Shown piece after piece: positions 40,382 to 44,242 of a stretch of 44,242 bases of DNA. The position numbers and the translations under genes are program-made. Positions within the stretch are counted from its first letter, which is position 1. Each line of letters starts with the position of its first letter. The notes beneath the pieces are model-generated. The model saw nothing but the letters and a program-made list of their open reading frames with translations, was not told the DNA's origin and did not search any database. This DNA comes from Kribbella antibiotica (GTDB lineage Bacteria; Actinomycetota; Actinomycetes; Propionibacteriales; Kribbellaceae), in assembly GCF_004349055.1 (NCBI RefSeq), contig NZ_SMKX01000064.1, positions 1 through 44,242 on the forward strand, written 5' to 3'.

Positions 40382-42621
40382 GTTTTCTCCAGGTATTCGG
40401 TCTGCTCGGATTCCAGCGCGCTCTGCACGAACGAGCGCAGCGCCGGGTATTCGGCCAGTTCGGCGTCGACCGAGATCAGCGACTGTGCCACGTGCCGGGC
40501 GGTGAAGATGATTTCCTCGTCCCGCAGCACGCTCAGCAGCTTCAGACTGCTCCGCTTGCCGGACTGCGCCACACCCAGCACGTCACCTTCGCGGCGGGTC
40601 TCCAGGTCGATCCGGGACAGCTCGAACCCATCCGTCGTGGACGCCACCGCGGCCAACCGGCCGTAAGATTTCGAACCGTCCCACAGGTCGGTGACCAGCA
40701 GGCACAGCCCCGGGACCTTGCCCCGGCCGACCCGGCCGCGCAGCTGATGCAGCTGCGAGATGCCGAACCGGTCGGCGTCCATGATCACCATCGTCGAGGC
40801 GTTCGGCACGTCGACGCCGACCTCGATCACCGTGGTCGCGATCAGGACGTCGACCTCGCCGGCCGCGAACCGGGTCATCACCGCGTCCTTCTCCTCGGCC
40901 GGCAACCGGCCGTGCAGGATCTCCACCCGCAGGTCGGACAGAATTTCGCCGAGCGCCTCGGCCACCTGCATCACCGAGATCGGCGGCCGCGCCTGCTTCT
41001 TGCCGTCGCCTTCCTCGTCGCCGGCGGCCAGATCGCCTTCCTCGTCGGTCGCGTTCTTGACGTCGTCACCGATCCGCGGACAGACGACGTACGCCTGATG
41101 GCCCTTGCCGACCTCCTCGCGAACCCGCGCCCAGGCCCGATCCAGCCACTCCGGCTTCTGCTTGGCCGGCACGACGGACGACTGGATCGGCGAACGCCCG
41201 GCCGGTAGCTCGGTCAGCGTCGACACCGACAGATCGCCGAACACGGTCATCGCGACCGTCCGCGGGATCGGGGTCGCCGTCATCACCAGCACGTGCGGGG
41301 TGTTCTCGCCGGACTTGGCGCTCAGCGCGGCCCGCTGCTCGACCCCGAACCGGTGCTGCTCGTCGACCACCACGAGCCCGAGATCGGCGAACTGCACCTT
41401 GTCCTCAAGCAACGCGTGCGTGCCGACGACGATCCCGGCGGCTCCACTTGCCGCGTCCAGCATCGCCGTACGGCGTCCTGCTGCGTTCAGCGAACCTGTC
41501 AGCAGCCCGACCTTCGTGGCATGGTCCGCGCCACCGAGCATGCCCTGCAGGGCCAGGTCACCGAGCATCTTCTGCAATGTCTTGTGGTGCTGGGTTGCGA
41601 GCACCTCGGTCGGCGCCAGCAGGACCGCCTGGCCGCCGTTGTCGACCACCGACAACATCGCCCGCAGCGCCACCACCGTCTTGCCGGAACCGACCTCGCC
41701 CTGCAGCAACCGGTGCATCGGATGCGCCCGCTCCAGGTCGGCGAAGATCTCGTCGCCCACCTCGGACTGGCCGGCCGTGAGCGAGAACGGGAGCCGCTTG
41801 TCGAACTCGTCGAGCAGACCGCCGGCGGTCCGCGGACGCGGCACGGCCTTGAGCGCGTCGGTGACCGCGCGGCGCTGCGCCAGGATTGTCTGCATCACCA
41901 GCGCTTCCTCGAACCGGAAGCGGTTCTGTGCCTCGCTGATGTCCTTCTCGGTGTCCGGCAGATGCACCTTCTGCAGCGCCTCGACCAGGCCGAGCAGCTT
42001 CTCCTTGCGCCGGATCAGCTCCGGCACCGGGTCCTCGAGCTCCTCGCTGAGGTTGTCCAGAACGATCTTGACACTGCGCTCGATCGTTGCGGTGGGCAAC
42101 TTCGCGGTCGCCGAGTAGAGCGGGCGGAACGGCCGCGCCCGGCGCTCGATCTCGGCCTCGGTCAGGTCCTCGTCGTCGAGAATCTCGGTGCCCGGACCCT
42201 TGAGCTGCATGATGTCGCGGAACATCGTCACCTCGCCCCAGAACAGAGCCGACGTACCGGGGGTGAGTTTGGTGGCCAGCCAGGGCTGGTTGAAGAACGC
42301 CAGCTCCAGGTCGTGCTCGCCGTCGGTGACCACGACCTTGGTCAGCGTCTTGCGCCGGCTCCACTTCGACACCTCGACGAGCGGGATCTCGGCCTTGGTG
42401 TCGAGCGAGCGGACGGTGACCTTCTTGACCCGGCCGTTGACCGTTGCCTGGTCACCGATCTCCAGCTCGTTGAAGGGGGTGAGCTCGCCCTTCTTCAGGT
42501 AGCGCCGCGGGTAGTGGCGCAGCAGGTCGCCGACGGTCTCGATGTTGAGCACGTCAGTGAATTGCTTGGCCGTTTTCGCTCCGACGAAATCGCGGAGCTT
42601 GCGATCCATATCAGTCTTCAT
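40378..42621 (-). CDS. recG: ATP-dependent DNA helicase RecG
   Basis: A 747-aa branch-migrating helicase that reverses stalled forks. An N-terminal OB/wedge domain (ATVNGRVKKVTVRS; LAFFNQPWL) is followed by the helicase core with LLQGEVGSGKT (Walker A), VVDEQHRFG (DEQH box), MTATPIPRT and the C-terminal QLRGRVGRG. An acidic/basic insertion (about NATDEEGDLAAGDEEGDGKK) interrupts the second RecA domain, as in some actinobacterial RecG. Coupled by 4-bp overlaps at both ends. Confidence 0.97.
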   Translation of the reverse strand: MKTDMDRKLRDFVGAKTAKQFTDVLNIETVGDLLRHYPRRYLKKGELTPFNELEIGDQATVNGRVKKVTVRSLDTKAEIPLVEVSKWSRRKTLTKVVVTDGEHDLELAFFNQPWLATKLTPGTSALFWGEVTMFRDIMQLKGPGTEILDDEDLTEAEIERRARPFRPLYSATAKLPTATIERSVKIVLDNLSEELEDPVPELIRRKEKLLGLVEALQKVHLPDTEKDISEAQNRFRFEEALVMQTILAQRRAVTDALKAVPRPRTAGGLLDEFDKRLPFSLTAGQSEVGDEIFADLERAHPMHRLLQGEVGSGKTVVALRAMLSVVDNGGQAVLLAPTEVLATQHHKTLQKMLGDLALQGMLGGADHATKVGLLTGSLNAAGRRTAMLDAASGAAGIVVGTHALLEDKVQFADLGLVVVDEQHRFGVEQRAALSAKSGENTPHVLVMTATPIPRTVAMTVFGDLSVSTLTELPAGRSPIQSSVVPAKQKPEWLDRAWARVREEVGKGHQAYVVCPRIGDDVKNATDEEGDLAAGDEEGDGKKQARPPISVMQVAEALGEILSDLRVEILHGRLPAEEKDAVMTRFAAGEVDVLIATTVIEVGVDVPNASTMVIMDADRFGISQLHQLRGRVGRGKVPGLCLLVTDLWDGSKSYGRLAAVASTTDGFELSRIDLETRREGDVLGVAQSGKRSSLKLLSVLRDEEIIFTARHVAQSLISVDAELAEYPALRSFVQSALESEQTEYLEKT

Positions 42622-44184
42622 TCGACCCCGATCAGCAACGGGTACCTGTCCTGCCCACCGTCGTACACCACGACATCGACATCTTTGCGTTGCTTCCGCA
42701 CATGGCGCTCGATCGCCGCGGCCAATTCGGGGTCCGCATCGCGGCCGGTGACGATGGTCAGCAGCTCACCGCCACCGCCCAGCAGCCGATCGACAACGCC
42801 GGTCGCTGCCTCGAGCAGGTCTTCGGTGATGAGGGCGAAATCACCATCGATCACGCCCAGCGCATCGCCCACGCGACAGCGGCCGGCCATCGTCCAGGCG
42901 TCCTTGACCGCGATCGTCACAGCACCATGCCGGGTCTGCCCAGCCGCTGCCGATTGATGCACGACGTCGTCGTCGAAACTCGCCGCAGCATCATGTACGG
43001 CGATCGCCGCCAGCCCCTGGACTTGCGCGCGGGTCGGGATCACGGCGACCCGGATCCCGTCCTGCCGAGCCGCGGTGGCCGCGGCCTCGGCGACTGCGAT
43101 GGAGTCCTTGTCGTTCGGCAGCAGCACGATCTCGGTCGCCTGCGACTCGTCGATCGCGGCCAGCAGTTCACCGGTCGAACAGCGTCGGCCTGGTCCGCCG
43201 ACCACGACCTTGGCGCCGGCATCCGCAAACAGTTCGGCCAGCCCTTCACCGGCGACGACCGCGATCACGGCGCGGCCCAGCGGGGGCTCGTGGTGCGGTT
43301 GGTCAGCGCTCTGCTGATTTTTACTGAAGTGCGTCACGCGAATCCGGTGCGGCCGGCCGATGGCGATTCCGTACTCGATCGCGGCCCCGACGTCGTCCGC
43401 ATGCACGTGGACGTTCCACAGCCCGTCTCCGCCCACAACAACGACGGAGTCACCCAGGTCCGCCAGTTGCCGCCGGAAGTCGCCTATGGCGTCGTCAGCG
43501 GCGTCCAGCAGGTACATCACCTCGTATGCCGGACCCTCGGGGCTCAGGTCTCCCCCAGCCACCTCTTGCGGCGCGACCCTCGCTGGTACGTCGATAGTGA
43601 CCGTACGGCCGGTGAGCACGGACTCCATCGCGCCGAGGATCACCACCAAGCCCGCTCCCCCGGCGTCGACCACCCCGGCCCGCCGCAGTACGTCGAGCTG
43701 CTCAGTCGTCTTGGTGAGCGCCTGCCGCGCCGACGCCACAGCAGCCAGGCACACGTCCGCCAGGCTCTTTCCGTCGTTGGCCGCGATCATTGCCCCGTTG
43801 GCAGCCTGGCGCGCGACGGTGAGCATCGTCCCCTCAACCGGTTCCGCGACCGCGCCGTACGCGGCATCTGCGGCGTACTTGAGCGCGTCGGCAAAGGCCG
43901 CCGCCTCACTCATCCGCGGATCAGCCAGTACGCCGTCAGTGTCGCGGTCCCGCGGCAGATTCTCCGCCAGCCGCATCCCGCACGCGCGGACGAGCTGCGA
44001 AGTGATCACGCCCGAGTTGCCGCGCGCACCCAGCAGCGCACCCCGCCCGAACGCCTGCACCGCCTCCGCGAACGTCAACTCCCCCTTGGGCAGCGCCTCG
44101 CAAGCCGCCTCCCACGTCAGGTAGAGATTCGTCCCCGTGTCCCCATCCGGCACCGGATACACGTTCAGCTCGTCGATCCCCGCC
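42618..44184 (-). CDS. DAK2-domain protein (FakA/YloV-like fatty acid kinase), 5' end missing
   Basis: A DAK2/DegV-associated kinase-like protein; FakA phosphorylates fatty acids bound to FakB proteins. The visible part opens with GGIDELNVYPVPDGDTGTN (first visible codon at 44184), which in relatives lies about 30 residues from the N-terminus. GARGNSGVITSQL and the C-terminal DUF1949-like half are present. The true start lies beyond the window: adapter sequence begins at 44185. GTG 44162 looks like a start but is an internal codon. It is upstream of recG, as in many actinobacteria. Confidence 0.9.
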
Positions 44185-44242
44185 CTGTCTCTTATACAAA
44201 TCGACGCTGCCGACGAAGCTAGAAGTGTAGATCTTGTTGGGC
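44185..44242. other. Illumina Nextera adapter read-through at the contig end (artefact)
   Basis: From 44185 the sequence CTGTCTCTTATACA, then ATC and GACGCTGCCGACGA, matches the Nextera transposase read-1 adapter with one substitution and one deletion. It is followed by an 8-base index position (AGCTAGAA, 44217-44224) and GTGTAGATCT from the P5 primer (44225-44234), after which it degrades. It is not genomic. A spurious peptide starting MYKRQ arises from it. Confidence 0.95.

Noticed and set aside
43936..44199. Short minus-strand frame starting MYKRQ
   Set aside because: MYKRQ is the translation of Nextera adapter sequence; the rest is a shifted reading of the DAK2 gene.
1..44242. tRNA, rRNA or complete insertion sequence
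   Set aside because: None recognised on either strand by reading; a tRNAscan/Infernal run would settle small RNAs.

Overview
The window is high-GC DNA with strong G/C third-position bias, GTG and TTG starts, many 4-bp ATGA overlaps, an IdeR/DtxR-type iron box, a GlnR-type box and actinobacterial families (DUF2332, ECF42/DGPF pair, CydDC next to CydAB). It is an actinomycete chromosome segment. The protein set looks like Kribbella or another Nocardioidaceae/Propionibacteriales member, but the genus is inferred from memory of similar proteins. The right end runs into Illumina Nextera adapter sequence (44185-44242), so it is a raw contig end and the last gene is cut.

The backbone is a minus-strand housekeeping block. 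From right to left it reads fakA-like DAK2 gene (partial), recG, rsmD, coaD, yceD/DUF177, rpmF, rnc, mutM, a 66-aa coiled-coil gene, smc and a 49-aa coupled ORF. After an accessory stretch come ftsY, then amtB-glnB-glnD and two DUF2332 paralogues. This is the order known from Streptomyces and relatives (smc, ftsY, amtB, glnK, glnD), here opened by two accessory stretches: about 17 kb between smc and ftsY and about 6.5 kb between ftsY and amtB.

Left part (1-14 kb): an arginase-fold protein; an iron-box-controlled secreted protein; tandem DUF2332 genes; the nitrogen-control operon amtB-glnB-glnD behind a GlnR-like box; a TetR regulator; a SigE-like sigma protein with a 68-aa membrane partner; a thioredoxin-reductase-like flavoprotein divergent from an XRE-cupin regulator; an L-asparaginase; an ECF42 sigma factor with its DGPF/YCII partner; and a secreted malectin-like protein. 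The last two units share a dense 190-bp regulatory interval.

Middle (14-32 kb): ftsY; the complete cytochrome bd operon cydA-cydB-cydD-cydC, divergent from a BlaI repressor/M56 peptidase pair across a palindrome-rich interval; an MFS transporter; a leaderless aldehyde dehydrogenase with an endonuclease/exonuclease/phosphatase-fold enzyme; a threonine-aldolase-like gene behind a 167-bp palindromic MITE; a lipoprotein/sigma/anti-sigma operon with its own ECF-type promoter; and two oxidoreductases under a TetR regulator whose probable operator occurs in both promoters.

Between the TetR gene and smc lies a 430-bp non-coding stretch holding two direct copies of a long hairpin repeat with a compensatory base-pair change. 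I regard this and the MITE as the least explained structures here. No rRNA, tRNA, CRISPR, prophage or full insertion sequence was seen.
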